Source: CADEEN01 sp963706685
Lineage (GTDB): Bacteria > Pseudomonadota > Gammaproteobacteria > Burkholderiales > Burkholderiaceae_C
DNA: 64,000 nucleotides
Reading direction: 5' to 3'
NCBI GenBank assembly: GCA_963706685.1
Contig: CAVPMY010000003.1
Location: 434,001-498,000 of the forward strand
Of the stretch, positions 19,972 to 29,842 are shown piece after piece. The translations under genes were made by a program, and so were the position numbers. Position 1 is the stretch's first letter. Each line of letters opens with the position of its first letter. The notes under the pieces were generated by a model. It saw only the letters and a list, made by a program, of their open reading frames with translations. It did not search any database and was not told the origin of the DNA.

Positions 19972-21345
19972 CTAGATATTGCGGATCTGAACCTTGGCGT
20001 TTTCGTTGATGCCCATCGCACCGAAGAACAGCGCCACCAATCGGTGTGCGTCGGCGAAGGTGACGCTGCGGTTCTCGCCGCGCTTGGCCAGCACCCAATT
20101 GAGCAGGTCGCCGGCAGCCACGAAATCGACGCGGATCAACTTGTTGCAGGCCACCGATACCATCGCCGCCGAGCCCAGCTGTGAATTCAGTTGTTGCAGC
20201 GTGGCGCCGATATCGCCGACGAGTTGCCCCGACAACTCCACCGTGGCCATCTCGACTTGCCCCGGCGCGTCATCGACGCCGGATTCGATGAAACTCGTCG
20301 CCACATCGCCGACCTGCGACAACGGCGGTGACTGTGTCGACAGCCCGCTGCCGCCGATGCGCACCTGGCAGCGCACGCGCTCCCACGATGGCGGCGAGAC
20401 TTCATAGGTGACGCAGTAGTCGATCGCCGCTTCGTCGAACTGGTCGGGCCGGTTGGCCATGCGCAACGCGTCCAGGCGCAGCACCCAGTAGGCCGGGTCG
20501 GCGTCGCGCACGCCGGTCGGTGCAGCGTCGGACAGGACAGCCAGGAAGGTGTCGCCGGACAGCCAGCGCATGTCGAGCGCGTCGCCCGACCACAGGCGAA
20601 ACAGATCGGACAGGTGGGACGCCCCTTCGGGCTCGATGCTGCGCAGGGCGCTCCAGTCGAAGACCCAGGGCAGCGGCAACTGCAAGGTGGTCGAACGCAG
20701 CCGCGCCACGGCGTCGGTGTCCAGCACCTCGGGGCAAATCCAGCCGATCTCACCGACGGAGCGTCGCTGGGCCGGCTTGTCCTGGCTGGCCGATTCGGCC
20801 ACCAGCTTGGGCAGCGAAAACCACTGCGGCGCCGACCAGCCGAACTGCTGCGCGTAGTCCAGCGCCAGGCTCTCGAACTTGGGCTGCTGGCCGGTCGCGC
20901 GGTAGAGGTCGAACAGCACGAGCCATGTTTCCGCATGTTGCGCACGCCGCCCTCCGGCGCGGGTGAGCGATGACAAGGTCTGCTCGCAGGTCTCGAAATC
21001 GGCGTTGGCAAACGCAATCACCGGCTCGTCGAGTTCGGGATCGTGCACGACCTCGCTGACCTCGACTGCAAATGGGCTGGCGAAATCGCTGGCCGCAGCG
21101 CCTTGCAAGCCGCCCAAGGGCACCGACACGCCGCCACGCGGCGCGCTGGGCGGGGTAGCAACCGGCACTGCGGCTGCCGCCGCGGCCGGCGCCGGCGCCG
21201 GCGCTCTTGGTAACAGGCTTTCGGCCGGTGACCAGGTCAGCGGCGGCTTGGCCGTGGTGATGGGGCCGCCGGCGGGCGCCATCACACCGGGCCGCGTCGT
21301 CGTCTGGCTGAAGGCCTGGCGTTCGGTGGGGGCATCGTCGGTCAC
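19972..21345 (-). CDS. STAS-domain-containing protein
   Basis: 457 residues, start GTG at 21345 overlapping the upstream TGA (GTGA). The first 130 residues are low-complexity Pro/Ala-rich. A helical middle region (EPVIAFANADFETCEQTLSSL, GQQPKFESLALDYAQQFG) follows. The last 110 residues look like a STAS/anti-sigma-antagonist-type fold (VEMATVELSGQLVGDIGATL, LIRVDFVAAGDLLNWVLAKRG). No TM segment. Function unknown; this pair of genes next to hslVU and dksA seems typical of Burkholderiales (from memory, not checked). Confidence 0.55.
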   Translation of the reverse strand: MTDDAPTERQAFSQTTTRPGVMAPAGGPITTAKPPLTWSPAESLLPRAPAPAPAAAAAAVPVATPPSAPRGGVSVPLGGLQGAAASDFASPFAVEVSEVVHDPELDEPVIAFANADFETCEQTLSSLTRAGGRRAQHAETWLVLFDLYRATGQQPKFESLALDYAQQFGWSAPQWFSLPKLVAESASQDKPAQRRSVGEIGWICPEVLDTDAVARLRSTTLQLPLPWVFDWSALRSIEPEGASHLSDLFRLWSGDALDMRWLSGDTFLAVLSDAAPTGVRDADPAYWVLRLDALRMANRPDQFDEAAIDYCVTYEVSPPSWERVRCQVRIGGSGLSTQSPPLSQVGDVATSFIESGVDDAPGQVEMATVELSGQLVGDIGATLQQLNSQLGSAAMVSVACNKLIRVDFVAAGDLLNWVLAKRGENRSVTFADAHRLVALFFGAMGINENAKVQIRNI

Positions 21346-21767
21346 GGGGCCGCGGCGCGCCGCCGCGACGACGACGACGACGACGACGCATTGTTCATGT
21401 CGCCGACCATTTGCTGCTCGATCTCGTCGATCTTGGCCTTGACCGCGCTGTCGTTCTGGCGCAGCGGGTTGCCCTCGCCCTTGGACTCGGAGTCGATGCG
21501 CGACGTACCCGCCATGGCAGCCAACTGCTCGGGCGACAGGCCTTCGCGGCGCACCTTGCGCAGCATGTCGAACTCGCGCTTGCGCACGAAATCGTTGCGC
21601 TTCTTGCGCTCGATCATCGCCTTGAGCTCGGACTTCTCGAGATCGAGCTCGCGCCCCTCGTCCTGCCGCGAATTCAGGTCGGCCCAATCGGTGGCTGGGT
21701 TGGCCACGAATCGCACCACCTTGCGGAAGAAGCTGTCGCCGTCTTTCGGCGGAACGTTTTCAGACAT
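21342..21767 (-). CDS. Small charged hypothetical protein with poly-Ser tail
   Basis: 141 residues; starts MSENVPPKDGDSFFRKVV. The body is a Lys/Glu/Arg-rich helix (LDLEKSELKAMIERKKRNDF), and the C-terminus holds seven serines in a row then RRRAAAP, encoded by a CGA/TCG triplet repeat. It is translationally coupled to the STAS gene (GTGA), so the two probably act together. No known domain recognised. Confidence 0.55.
   Translation of the reverse strand: MSENVPPKDGDSFFRKVVRFVANPATDWADLNSRQDEGRELDLEKSELKAMIERKKRNDFVRKREFDMLRKVRREGLSPEQLAAMAGTSRIDSESKGEGNPLRQNDSAVKAKIDEIEQQMVGDMNNASSSSSSSRRRAAAP
21366..21386. repeat. Trinucleotide repeat (CGA)7 inside a coding region
   Basis: Seven uninterrupted CGA units (TCG on the coding strand) encode the poly-Ser tail of the small protein at 21342-21767. 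Copy-number change would lengthen or shorten the tail without a frameshift. Confidence 0.8.
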
Positions 21768-21970
21768 GTCGTCGAACCCAATTCGGCTGCAACGCAGCAC
21801 CCAAGCGACCGCCGCGGATCCGGCTTTGCCGGTCCGCGGCGGGCCCAGCAGGCCGCATGGCCGCGAGACGCGGCCATTCCTCGGCCCGTCCAAGCCGAGA
21901 GGTGGGGGGAGCGGCGAAGCCGCTTCGGGGGGGTCATGCGCGGGCCAGCGCCGGGCCGCTCCCAAGCGTC

Positions 21971-22024
21971 CGGCACGCGCCTCCCCTCGGGGGAGCGCGA
22001 GCAAAGCGAGCGAGGGGCCGTCAT
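21971..22024. repeat. Partial copy of the C-rich intergenic repeat
   Basis: The sequence before the small-protein gene contains CTCCCCTCGGGGGAG plus GCGAGCAAAGCGAGC. The latter's reverse complement (GCTCGCTTTGCTCGC) also occurs at 442-456. The whole 21768-22026 spacer is GC-rich and hairpin-prone and has no gene. Confidence 0.5.
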
Positions 22025-22026
22025 GA

Positions 22027-23016
22027 TCAATCGCCGAACATCTTCTGTTTCATCTCGCGGCGCTGCTGGGCTTCCAACGACAGTGTCGCCGTGGGCCGCG
22101 CCAGCAAGCGCGGCAAGCCGATCGGCTCGCCGGTCTCGTCGCAATAGCCGTAGTCGCCGGCCTCGATGCGCGTCAGCGATTGCGAAATCTTCTTCAACAG
22201 TTTGCGCTCGCGATCGCGCGTTCGCAGTTCGAGCGCGTGTTCCTCTTCGATCGTCGCTCGGTCGGCCGGGTCGGGCACGATGGACGTGTCTTCGCGAAGG
22301 TGCTCGGTGGTCTCGCCGGCGTTGGACAGCAGGTCGTCCTTGAGCGCCGTCAGGCGAACGCGGAAGAATTCCAGCTGCTTTTCATTCATGTACTCGGTTT
22401 CGGGCATCGCCAGCAGTTCAGGCTCGGTCAGATCGCGGCCGGCCTTGCCCTTCCAGGCGTTGACCAGCTTGGGGTCGAACTTGACCGGGGCGCGCACCGG
22501 CGCGTCGACGGCAACCTGGCGCGCCGGTGGGCGCGTCGGCGCGAAACGATCGGCAAAGCGACTGACCTGCACCGGGTCCGGCACCGGGATCGAAATATGC
22601 ACATTGCTGCGTGCCGCGCGGCTCGGCGCACGCGGCGGCGGCTGGTTCAAGACGGGCTGGCCACCGGCTGACTTGGCCGGCGACTTGGTGGCGGCTTTGG
22701 CGGCGGGTTTGGCGGCACTGACAGGAGGAGATTTGGTCACTGGGGCAGGAGCGACGGATTTGGTCGCAGTTTTCTTGGCAGGCGCCGGGGATGCCGGTTT
22801 GGCGGTGGGTCTGGCCGTGGGCTTGGCACTGGCTTTGACAGCGGGTTTCTTGACAGGCTTGGCTGCGCTCTTGGCAACCGGCTTGGGGGCCGGCTTCTTT
22901 GCCGACTTTGCGGCCGGCTGGGCGGGTTTCTTGGCGGCAGCCTTGCGCGGAGCCGCGGCTGCTTTGCCCGCTGACTTCTTCGCAGGGGCTGAACGCTTGG
23001 CCGGGGACTTGGTCAC
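22027..23016 (-). CDS. dksA: RNA polymerase-binding transcription factor DksA with long Lys/Ala/Pro-rich N-terminus
   Basis: Acts with ppGpp on RNA polymerase. 329 residues, about twice the usual DksA: roughly 190 residues of KPAAK-like low-complexity sequence precede the DksA core. The coiled-coil tip keeps the key acidic residues (VPDPADRATIEEEHALEL) and the basic stretch RTRDRERKLLKKI. The zinc-finger region reads YCDETGEPIG ... LSLEAQQ, so only one of the four classical cysteines remains. The start MTKSPAKRSAP at 23016 keeps the whole basic tail. It lies downstream of cobW on the same strand. Confidence 0.9.
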   Translation of the reverse strand: MTKSPAKRSAPAKKSAGKAAAAPRKAAAKKPAQPAAKSAKKPAPKPVAKSAAKPVKKPAVKASAKPTARPTAKPASPAPAKKTATKSVAPAPVTKSPPVSAAKPAAKAATKSPAKSAGGQPVLNQPPPRAPSRAARSNVHISIPVPDPVQVSRFADRFAPTRPPARQVAVDAPVRAPVKFDPKLVNAWKGKAGRDLTEPELLAMPETEYMNEKQLEFFRVRLTALKDDLLSNAGETTEHLREDTSIVPDPADRATIEEEHALELRTRDRERKLLKKISQSLTRIEAGDYGYCDETGEPIGLPRLLARPTATLSLEAQQRREMKQKMFGD

Positions 23017-23209
23017 TGGTTTCTCCTCGATCGGGCTTTATACCCGCTGCGTGAGCGCATGGCGCACCCGGGAGCGGGAATCTGAGGCGCGCGGATTGTA
23101 GCCACGTGATGTCTTGCCCAACGCAATGGATGTCAGTGACCCCTTTCCCCCGGCGTCTTGGACGCATCCGCTGTGCAGTCGTGCCGCGCCGCCCGTGCGC
23201 GGGCAGCCG

Positions 23210-24262
23210 TCAGGCCAGGCATTGCTCCAGGCCTTGCAACAGGATGTCCTTGGGCAGGTCGATGCCGATGAAGACCATCTTGCTCTGCTTTTTCTCGCCC
23301 GGTGCCCACTTGGGGCCGAGGTCGCTGCCCATCAGTTGGTGCACGCCCTGGAAGATGACCTTGCGCTCGCTGCCCTTCATGTTCAGCACACCCTTGTAGC
23401 GCAGCATCTTGGGGCCGTAGACCTGCACGATCGCGCCCAGAAAGTCTTCGAGCTTGGCTGGATTCAAGGCCTTGTCGGAGCGGAAAACAAAGGATTTGAC
23501 GTCGTCGTCGTGATGGTGGTGGTGCGGGTGGTCGCAGTGCTCGTCGTGCTCATGGTCGTGATCGTCGTGAGCATGGTCATGGTCCGCGTGAGCGTCGTCG
23601 TTGAGGAACTCGGGGTCGATCTCGAGCTTGGCATTGAGGTTGAAGCCGCGCAGGTCGAACACCTCGGCGATCGGTACCTCGCCGAAATGCACCTTGCGCT
23701 GCGGTGCACGCGGGTTCATGTGCTTGATGCGATGCATCAGCGCATCGACTGCGGGCGCGTCGGCAATGTCGGTCTTGCTGATGAAGATCTGATCGGCAAA
23801 GCCGATCTGCCGGCGCGCTTCCTGGCGGGTGTCGAGCTGGCCGTCGGCGTGCTTGGCATCGACCAGGGTCAGGATCGAGTCGAGCAGGTAGCTCTCGGCG
23901 ATCTCGTCGTCCATGAAGAACGTCTGCGCCACCGGGCCGGGGTCGGCCAGGCCGGTGGTTTCGATGACCACGCGTTCGAAGTCGAGCTCGCCCTTCCTCT
24001 TTTTCTCGGCCAGCGTGGTCAGCGTGGCCCGCAGATCCTCGCGGATCGTGCAGCACACGCAGCCGTTGGACAGCTGCAGGATCTGCTCCTTGCCGGCGTC
24101 GTCGACCAGGATTTCGTTGTCGATGTTCTCCTCGCCGAACTCGTTCTCGATGACGGCGATCTTCTGGCCGTGGTGCTCGGACAGAACGCGCTTCAACAGC
24201 GTGGTCTTGCCCGAGCCCAGGAAGCCGGTGAGGATGGTGGCGGGAATCAGTCCTTGAGGCAT
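23210..24262 (-). CDS. CobW/COG0523-family GTPase (putative zinc metallochaperone)
   Basis: 350 residues. P-loop GFLGSGKT (residues 13-20), the COG0523 metal motif GCVCCTI, and switch/base-recognition segments ETTGLADPGPV and SKTDIAD. A His/Asp-rich loop (about residues 225-255; HDHEHDEHCDHPHHHHH) can bind Zn or other metals. The C-terminal CobW_C domain follows. Start ATG 24262 (MPQGLIPATI). The family moves or protects metals such as zinc or cobalt. Position next to a Cys-poor dksA suggests zinc handling; I saw no Zur-like box. Confidence 0.85.
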   Translation of the reverse strand: MPQGLIPATILTGFLGSGKTTLLKRVLSEHHGQKIAVIENEFGEENIDNEILVDDAGKEQILQLSNGCVCCTIREDLRATLTTLAEKKRKGELDFERVVIETTGLADPGPVAQTFFMDDEIAESYLLDSILTLVDAKHADGQLDTRQEARRQIGFADQIFISKTDIADAPAVDALMHRIKHMNPRAPQRKVHFGEVPIAEVFDLRGFNLNAKLEIDPEFLNDDAHADHDHAHDDHDHEHDEHCDHPHHHHHDDDVKSFVFRSDKALNPAKLEDFLGAIVQVYGPKMLRYKGVLNMKGSERKVIFQGVHQLMGSDLGPKWAPGEKKQSKMVFIGIDLPKDILLQGLEQCLA

Positions 24263-24363
24263 GGCGTGGTCCGGCAATCGAGTGGGTGCCGCAGATGCTG
24301 CCATCTGACGGCGAAACAAGGTCGGGTATTCTCGCCGCTTCCACCTTATCCGACACCCCCGCA

Positions 24364-25242
24364 GTGTCCGAACCCCAACCGCCCCGCACCCCAGCCGCAG
24401 AAAAGCGCAGCTTCTTCGAGCGGCTGGTCGAGTTCATCGCCCCCGGGCCCGACAGCAGGAACGAGCTGATCGAGACCCTGGCCGATGCCGAGAAGCGCGA
24501 ACTGATCGACCCCGAGAGCCGCTCGATGCTCGAGGGCGTGATCCGCATGGCCGACATGACCGCCGGCGACGTGATGGTGGCCGCGCCGCGCATGGACCTG
24601 TTGGACATCGACGCGCCCTACGACGAGTTGCTGGCCGTCGTCATCGAGACCAGCCACTCGCGTTTCCCGGTGTACCAGGACAAGCGCGACAACGTCATCG
24701 GCATCCTGATGGCCAAGGACTTGCTCAAGCTGCAACGCGCGCCGGAACTCAATTTGCGCACGCTGCTGCGGCCGGCGGTGTTCGTGCCGGAGAGCAAGCG
24801 GCTCAATGAATTGCTGCGCGACTTTCGCAGCAACCGCAACCACCTGGCGATGGTGATCGACGAGTTCGGCAACACCGCCGGGCTGATCACCATCGAAGAC
24901 GTGCTCGAAGAAATCGTCGGCGAGATCGAAGACGAGTTCGACGAGGTCGACCGCGACAGCAGCGTCTACACGCTGGCCGACGGCACGCACCGCGTGGCCG
25001 GCGATGCGCCGATCGGCTCGGTCAACGAAGCCTTCGGTACGACCTTCTCCGACGCCGCATTCGACACCATCGGCGGCCTGGTGGCGCACGAGTTCAACCG
25101 CGTGCCGCGCCGCGGCGAGGTGGTGGACGTGGGCGGCCTGCGCTTTGCAGTGATGCTGACGCGCGGCGGCGCCGTGCGCTGGTTCCGGGTGTCGCGCCTG
25201 GCCACCGATGCACATGGCGAGTCCTACGTCGATGCCGACTGA
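24364..25242 (+). CDS. corC: CorC/HlyC family protein with CBS pair
   Basis: 292 residues. Two CBS domains (from MTAGDVMVAAPRMDLL and RTLLRPAVFVPESKRL) are followed by a CorC_HlyC transporter-associated domain (DGTHRVAGDAPIGSVNEAFG). No TM segments, as in YbeX/CorC, which influences magnesium/cobalt efflux and ribosome maturation. GTG at 24364 (VSEPQPPRTP) is the likely start. It lies 18 bases upstream of lnt, the conserved ybeX-lnt pairing. Confidence 0.85.
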   Translation: MSEPQPPRTPAAEKRSFFERLVEFIAPGPDSRNELIETLADAEKRELIDPESRSMLEGVIRMADMTAGDVMVAAPRMDLLDIDAPYDELLAVVIETSHSRFPVYQDKRDNVIGILMAKDLLKLQRAPELNLRTLLRPAVFVPESKRLNELLRDFRSNRNHLAMVIDEFGNTAGLITIEDVLEEIVGEIEDEFDEVDRDSSVYTLADGTHRVAGDAPIGSVNEAFGTTFSDAAFDTIGGLVAHEFNRVPRRGEVVDVGGLRFAVMLTRGGAVRWFRVSRLATDAHGESYVDAD

Positions 25243-25260
25243 CGATCGTTGCATCGACTG

Positions 25261-26779
25261 ATGCGCACTGACGGTGCGCTGGCGGTTGCGCTCGACACGG
25301 CGATTGCGGCAGGGCTCGGCGCACTTTTCAGCCTGAGCTTCGTGCACACGCAGGCCTGGTGGCTGCAGTTCGCGTGCATCGGCCTGCTGGCCTGGGGCGT
25401 GTCGCGTGTCGGCGCGCGCCGCGCGGCGCTGCTGGGCTGGGCATTCGGCACCGCCTGGTTGGCCGCCGGCACCTGGTGGCTGTTCATCAGCATGCACCGC
25501 TACGGCGGATTGCCGGCGCCGCTGGCGGCGTTGGCCGTGCTGGCGCTGGCGGCTGCACTGTCGCTGTATCTGGCCGCCGCGATGGCGCTCGTGGCGCGTT
25601 TGCGGCGCCGCAAGGCGCTGGCCGACGCGCTGCTGTTCGGTGGCGCTCTGGCTCGCCGCCGAGCTGGCGCGCGGCGTCCTCTTCACCGGCTTTCCTTGGC
25701 TGGCCACGGGCTACGGGCAGGTCGATGCGCCGCTGGCAGCCGTGGCGCCCTGGGTGGGCGTGTACGGCATCGGTGCGATCGTCGCCACGCTGGCCGCGCT
25801 GTTGGCGTTCAGTGGCGGCTTGAAACGCCAACTGATCGCGCTGGCAGCCGTCGCGGCTCTTGTGTTGACATCGCCGCTGCTGCTGCAGCGCGACTTCACG
25901 ACCAGCGCCGGCCGTATCGGGGTGACGCTGGTGCAGACCAACGTGCCGCAGAACGAAAAGTTCGTGCCGCAGTTCCTGCCCGAGACCTTGGACTGGCTGC
26001 AGCGGACGATGGCCACGGCGCCGGGGCCGTTGGTGGTGGCGCCGGAAACCGCCATCCCGCTGCTGCTCGAGCAGCTCGGCGACGAAGGCTGGCAGCGTTT
26101 CGATGCTCCCTTTCAGAACGGCGACCGCGCGGCGCTCGTCGGGCTACCGCTCGGCGACTACGACGCCGGCTACACGAACTCGGTTGCCGGCCTCTCGCGC
26201 GATGCACCGCAGCCCTTCTACCGCTACGACAAGCAGCACCTGGTGCCGTTCGGCGAGTTCATTCCCGACGGCTTTCGCTGGTTCACCGACATGATGAACA
26301 TCCCGCTCGGCAACTTTGCGCGCGGGCCGCGGGTGCCGCCGTCGTTCGCCTTTGCGGGCCAGCGCATCGGACCCAACATCTGCTACGAAGACCTGTTCGG
26401 CGAAGAACTGGCGCGCCGCTTCGGCGATGCCACGACCGCGCCGACGATCCTGGCCAACGTCAGCAACATGGGCTGGTTCGGCGACACGATTGCGCTGACG
26501 CAGCACCTGAACATCTCGCGCCTGCGCAGCCTCGAGCTGCAGCGGCCGATGATCCGCGCCACCAACACCGGCGCCACGGCGGCGATCGACCACCGCGGTG
26601 TCGTCACGGCGCAGATGAAGTGGTCCGAGCGCGGCGTGCTGCAGGCCGAGGTCGACGGCCGCAACGGCCTGACGCCCTACGCGCGCTGGGCCGAAGCCTA
26701 CGGGCTGTGGCCCCTGGCGCTGCTCTGCCTCGCGCTCGTCGCCGTTTGCGGCCGCTGGAAGCAGCAAGCCGCTCCGTAG
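25261..26779 (+). CDS. lnt: Apolipoprotein N-acyltransferase, one frameshift
   Basis: Inner-membrane enzyme that adds the third acyl chain to lipoproteins. The N-terminal half has several TM helices; the C-terminal half is the nitrilase-like domain with the catalytic Glu in VVAPETAIP, Lys in YRYDKQHLVPFGE and Cys in NICYEDLFGEE. The reading changes frame at about 25645-25650 (a missing base between LLFGGAL and WLAAELARG). Lnt is usually essential in proteobacteria, so an error in the sequence is the likely cause. Start ATG 25261. About 505 residues when corrected. Confidence 0.85.
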
Positions 26780-26805
26780 AATCGCCGCTCGCCTCAGACT
26801 CGCGC

Positions 26806-27723
26806 ATGCTGACCTTCCAGAACATCATCCTCAAACTCCAGGACTACTGGGGCCGGCAAGGCTGCGCGCTGCTGCAGCCGTACGACATGGAAGTCGGCGC
26901 CGGCACCAGCCACACCGCCACCTTCCTGCGCGCCCTCGGCCCGGAACCCTGGAAGGCGGCCTATGTGCAACCGAGCCGCCGGCCCAAGGACGGCCGCTAC
27001 GGCAACAACCCGAACCGGCTGCAGCACTACTACCAATACCAGGTGGTGCTCAAACCCGCGCCGGCCGACATCCTCGACCTCTATCTCGGCTCGCTCGAAG
27101 CGCTCGGCTTCGAGTTGAAGACCAACGACGTGCGCTTTGTCGAGGACGATTGGGAGAACCCGACGCTCGGCTGCTGGGGCCTGGGCTGGGAGGTCTGGTT
27201 GAACGGCATGGAAGTCACGCAGTTCACCTACTTCCAGCAGGTCGGCGGCATCGACTGCAAGCCGGCCACCGGCGAGATCACCTACGGCCTGGAGCGCCTG
27301 GCGATGTACCTGCAGGACGTGGACAACGTCTATGACCTGACGTGGACCGAGGGCCTGTCTTATCGCGACGTCTATCACCAGAACGAGGTCGAGCAGAGCG
27401 CCTACAACTTCGAGCACAGCGACGTCGAGTTCCTTTTCACCGCCTTCGCCGCGCACGAAACGCAGAGCAAGCATCTGATTGAACAAAAGCTGGCGCTGCC
27501 GGCCTACGAGCAACTGCTCAAGGCCGGCCACTGCTTCAACCTGCTCGACGCCCGCGGCGCGATCAGCGTCACCGAGCGCGCGGCCTACATCGGCCGCATC
27601 CGCGTGCTGGCGCGCGCGGTGGCCAGGAGCTACCTCGACAGCCGCGCGCGCCTGGGATTTCCGATGGCGCCGAAGGCATGGGCCGACGAAGTGCAAGCTG
27701 CGCTTGCAAAGAAGGCGGCGTGA
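26806..27723 (+). CDS. glyQ: Glycyl-tRNA synthetase alpha subunit
   Basis: 305-residue catalytic subunit of the heterotetrameric GlyRS. The opening MLTFQNIILKLQDYWGRQGC and the signature PSRRPKDGRYGNNPNRLQ are invariant in GlyQ, as is EVWLNGMEVTQFTYFQQVGG. ATG at 26806. The stop overlaps the GTG start of glyS. Normal length. Confidence 0.97.
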   Translation: MLTFQNIILKLQDYWGRQGCALLQPYDMEVGAGTSHTATFLRALGPEPWKAAYVQPSRRPKDGRYGNNPNRLQHYYQYQVVLKPAPADILDLYLGSLEALGFELKTNDVRFVEDDWENPTLGCWGLGWEVWLNGMEVTQFTYFQQVGGIDCKPATGEITYGLERLAMYLQDVDNVYDLTWTEGLSYRDVYHQNEVEQSAYNFEHSDVEFLFTAFAAHETQSKHLIEQKLALPAYEQLLKAGHCFNLLDARGAISVTERAAYIGRIRVLARAVARSYLDSRARLGFPMAPKAWADEVQAALAKKAA

Positions 27724-29822
27724 GTTCGACCAAGAGCCTGCTCGTCGAACTCCTCGTCGAGGAACTGCCGCCGAAGTCGCTGAAAAAACTCGGTGACGCC
27801 TTCGCGACAACGCTTGCGGCGAGCCTGAAGGTGCAGGGCCTGGCGACCGAACATTCAGCCGTCACGCCGTATGCCACGCCGCGCCGCCTGGCACTGCACC
27901 TGAGTGCCGTGCTCGCGCAGGCTACCGACCGGCCCGTGACCCACAAGCTGATGCCGGTCTCGGTCGCGCTCGACGCCGGCGGCGCACCGACCCCGGCGCT
28001 GCTGAAAAAACTCGCGGCCGTCGGCGCCGATGCCAGCGTGCTGCCGCAGCTCGAGCGCAAGCCTGACGGCAAGACGGAGGCGCTGTTCTGGTCGACGACG
28101 GTTCGCGGTGCGGTGCTGGCCGCCGGCCTGCAGACGGCGCTCGATGAAACGCTGCGCCTGTTGCCGATACCGAAGGTGATGAGCTACCAGCTCGCAGACG
28201 GCTGGACCAGCGTCAACTTCGTGCGGCCCGCGCATGGTCTGGTGGCGCTGCACGGTGCCGAGGTCGTGCCGGTACAGGCGCTCGGCCTCGAGTCCGGCCG
28301 CAACACGCTGGGCCATCGCTTCGAAGCGCAGATGCAGCCCGTGGTGTTGCAGGACGCCGACCACTACGCTCAGCAGCTGGAAAGCCAAGGCGCGGTCATC
28401 GCCGCCTTCGACCACCGCCGTGCCGACATCGCGCGCCAGTTGCAGCATGCCGCGGCGCCGCTCGGCCTGACGCCGATCGACGACGAGGCACTGCTCGATG
28501 AAGTCACCGCGCTCGTCGAGCGGCCCAACGTACTCTTGTGCCAGTTCGAGCCCGAATACCTCGCCGTGCCGAGCGAGTGCCTGATCCTGACGATGAAGGC
28601 CAACCAGAAGTACTTTCCGCTGCTCGACGCGAACGGCGCACTGACGAACCAGTTCCTCGTCGTCAGCAACATCCGCCCAGACGATGCGAGCGCGATCGTG
28701 CAGGGCAACGAGCGCGTGGTGCGCCCGCGGCTGGCCGACGCCAAGTTCTTCTTCGACCAGGACCGCAAGAGGTCGCTCGAGTCGCGGCTGCCGATGCTCG
28801 ACAAGGTGGTCTATCACGCCAAGCTCGGCTCGCAGGGCGAGCGGGTGCAGCGCGTGTGCGCGATTGCAAAAGCCATCGGCGAGCAACTGGGCGGTGCCGC
28901 ACTCGCCGCGCAAGCCGGACGCGCCGCGCGACTCGCCAAGGCCGACCTCGTCACCGACATGGTCGGCGAGTTCCCCGAACTGCAAGGCGTGATGGGTGGC
29001 TACTACGCGCGCCACGACGGCGAGAGCGAAGCCGTCGCGATGGCGATCGAGGATCACTACAAGCCGCGCTTTGCCGGCGACGGATTGCCGCGCAATGAAG
29101 TCGGTGTTGCGGCTGCGCTGGCCGACAAGCTGGAGACGCTGGTCGGCCTGTTTGGCGTCGGCGAGCGGCCCACCGGCGACAAGGATCCGTTTGCATTGCG
29201 CCGCCATGCGCTCGGCGTGATCCGCATGCTGGTCGAACGTGACCTACCGCTGGCGGTACCGCAGCTCGTGCACGCTGCCGCGGTCAACCTGCGCGCCAAC
29301 GAGCAGGCGATCGTCGAAGTCACGGCGTTCATGTACGACCGCCTTGTCGGCTACCTGCGCGATCTGGACTTCAGCGCGCCGGAAGTCGACGCCGTCGTCA
29401 GCGTGCGCCCACCGCGTTGGGCCGAACTGCCCAAGCGCCTGGCCGCGGTGCGCACGTTCGCCGCGCTGCCCGAAAGCGCATCGCTGGCCGCAGCCAACAA
29501 ACGCATCGGCAACATCCTGAAGAAGAGCGATGCCGCGCCGGCCGCGCACATCGAGCCATCGCGACTCGTCGAACCCGCCGAGCGCGCCTTGCATGATGCG
29601 CTGCTGGCCATCGCACCAAAAGCCGACGAGCTCTTCGACGAAGGCGAGTACACCGCCTCGCTGCGCGAACTGGCCGCGCTCAGGACGCCGGTCGATGCCT
29701 TCTTTGACAGCGTGATGGTCAACGCCGACGACCCGGTGCTGCGTGCCAACCGGCTGGCCTTGCTGGCCCGGTTGTACCAATCGATGAACCGCGTGGCCGA
29801 TCTGTCGAAGCTGGCCACCTGA
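27720..29822 (+). CDS. glyS: Glycyl-tRNA synthetase beta subunit
   Basis: 700-residue tRNA-binding partner of GlyQ. It begins VSSTKSLLVELLVEELPPKSL with GTG at 27720, overlapping the glyQ stop (GTGA). The tRNA_synt_2f body includes LILTMKANQKYFPLLD and the metal-binding HD-like YYARHDGESEAVAMAIEDHYKP. A C-terminal anticodon-binding region follows. Normal length and clean frame. Confidence 0.97.
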   Translation: MSSTKSLLVELLVEELPPKSLKKLGDAFATTLAASLKVQGLATEHSAVTPYATPRRLALHLSAVLAQATDRPVTHKLMPVSVALDAGGAPTPALLKKLAAVGADASVLPQLERKPDGKTEALFWSTTVRGAVLAAGLQTALDETLRLLPIPKVMSYQLADGWTSVNFVRPAHGLVALHGAEVVPVQALGLESGRNTLGHRFEAQMQPVVLQDADHYAQQLESQGAVIAAFDHRRADIARQLQHAAAPLGLTPIDDEALLDEVTALVERPNVLLCQFEPEYLAVPSECLILTMKANQKYFPLLDANGALTNQFLVVSNIRPDDASAIVQGNERVVRPRLADAKFFFDQDRKRSLESRLPMLDKVVYHAKLGSQGERVQRVCAIAKAIGEQLGGAALAAQAGRAARLAKADLVTDMVGEFPELQGVMGGYYARHDGESEAVAMAIEDHYKPRFAGDGLPRNEVGVAAALADKLETLVGLFGVGERPTGDKDPFALRRHALGVIRMLVERDLPLAVPQLVHAAAVNLRANEQAIVEVTAFMYDRLVGYLRDLDFSAPEVDAVVSVRPPRWAELPKRLAAVRTFAALPESASLAAANKRIGNILKKSDAAPAAHIEPSRLVEPAERALHDALLAIAPKADELFDEGEYTASLRELAALRTPVDAFFDSVMVNADDPVLRANRLALLARLYQSMNRVADLSKLAT

Positions 29823-29842
29823 CAAGCGAGGCAGCGACCACC

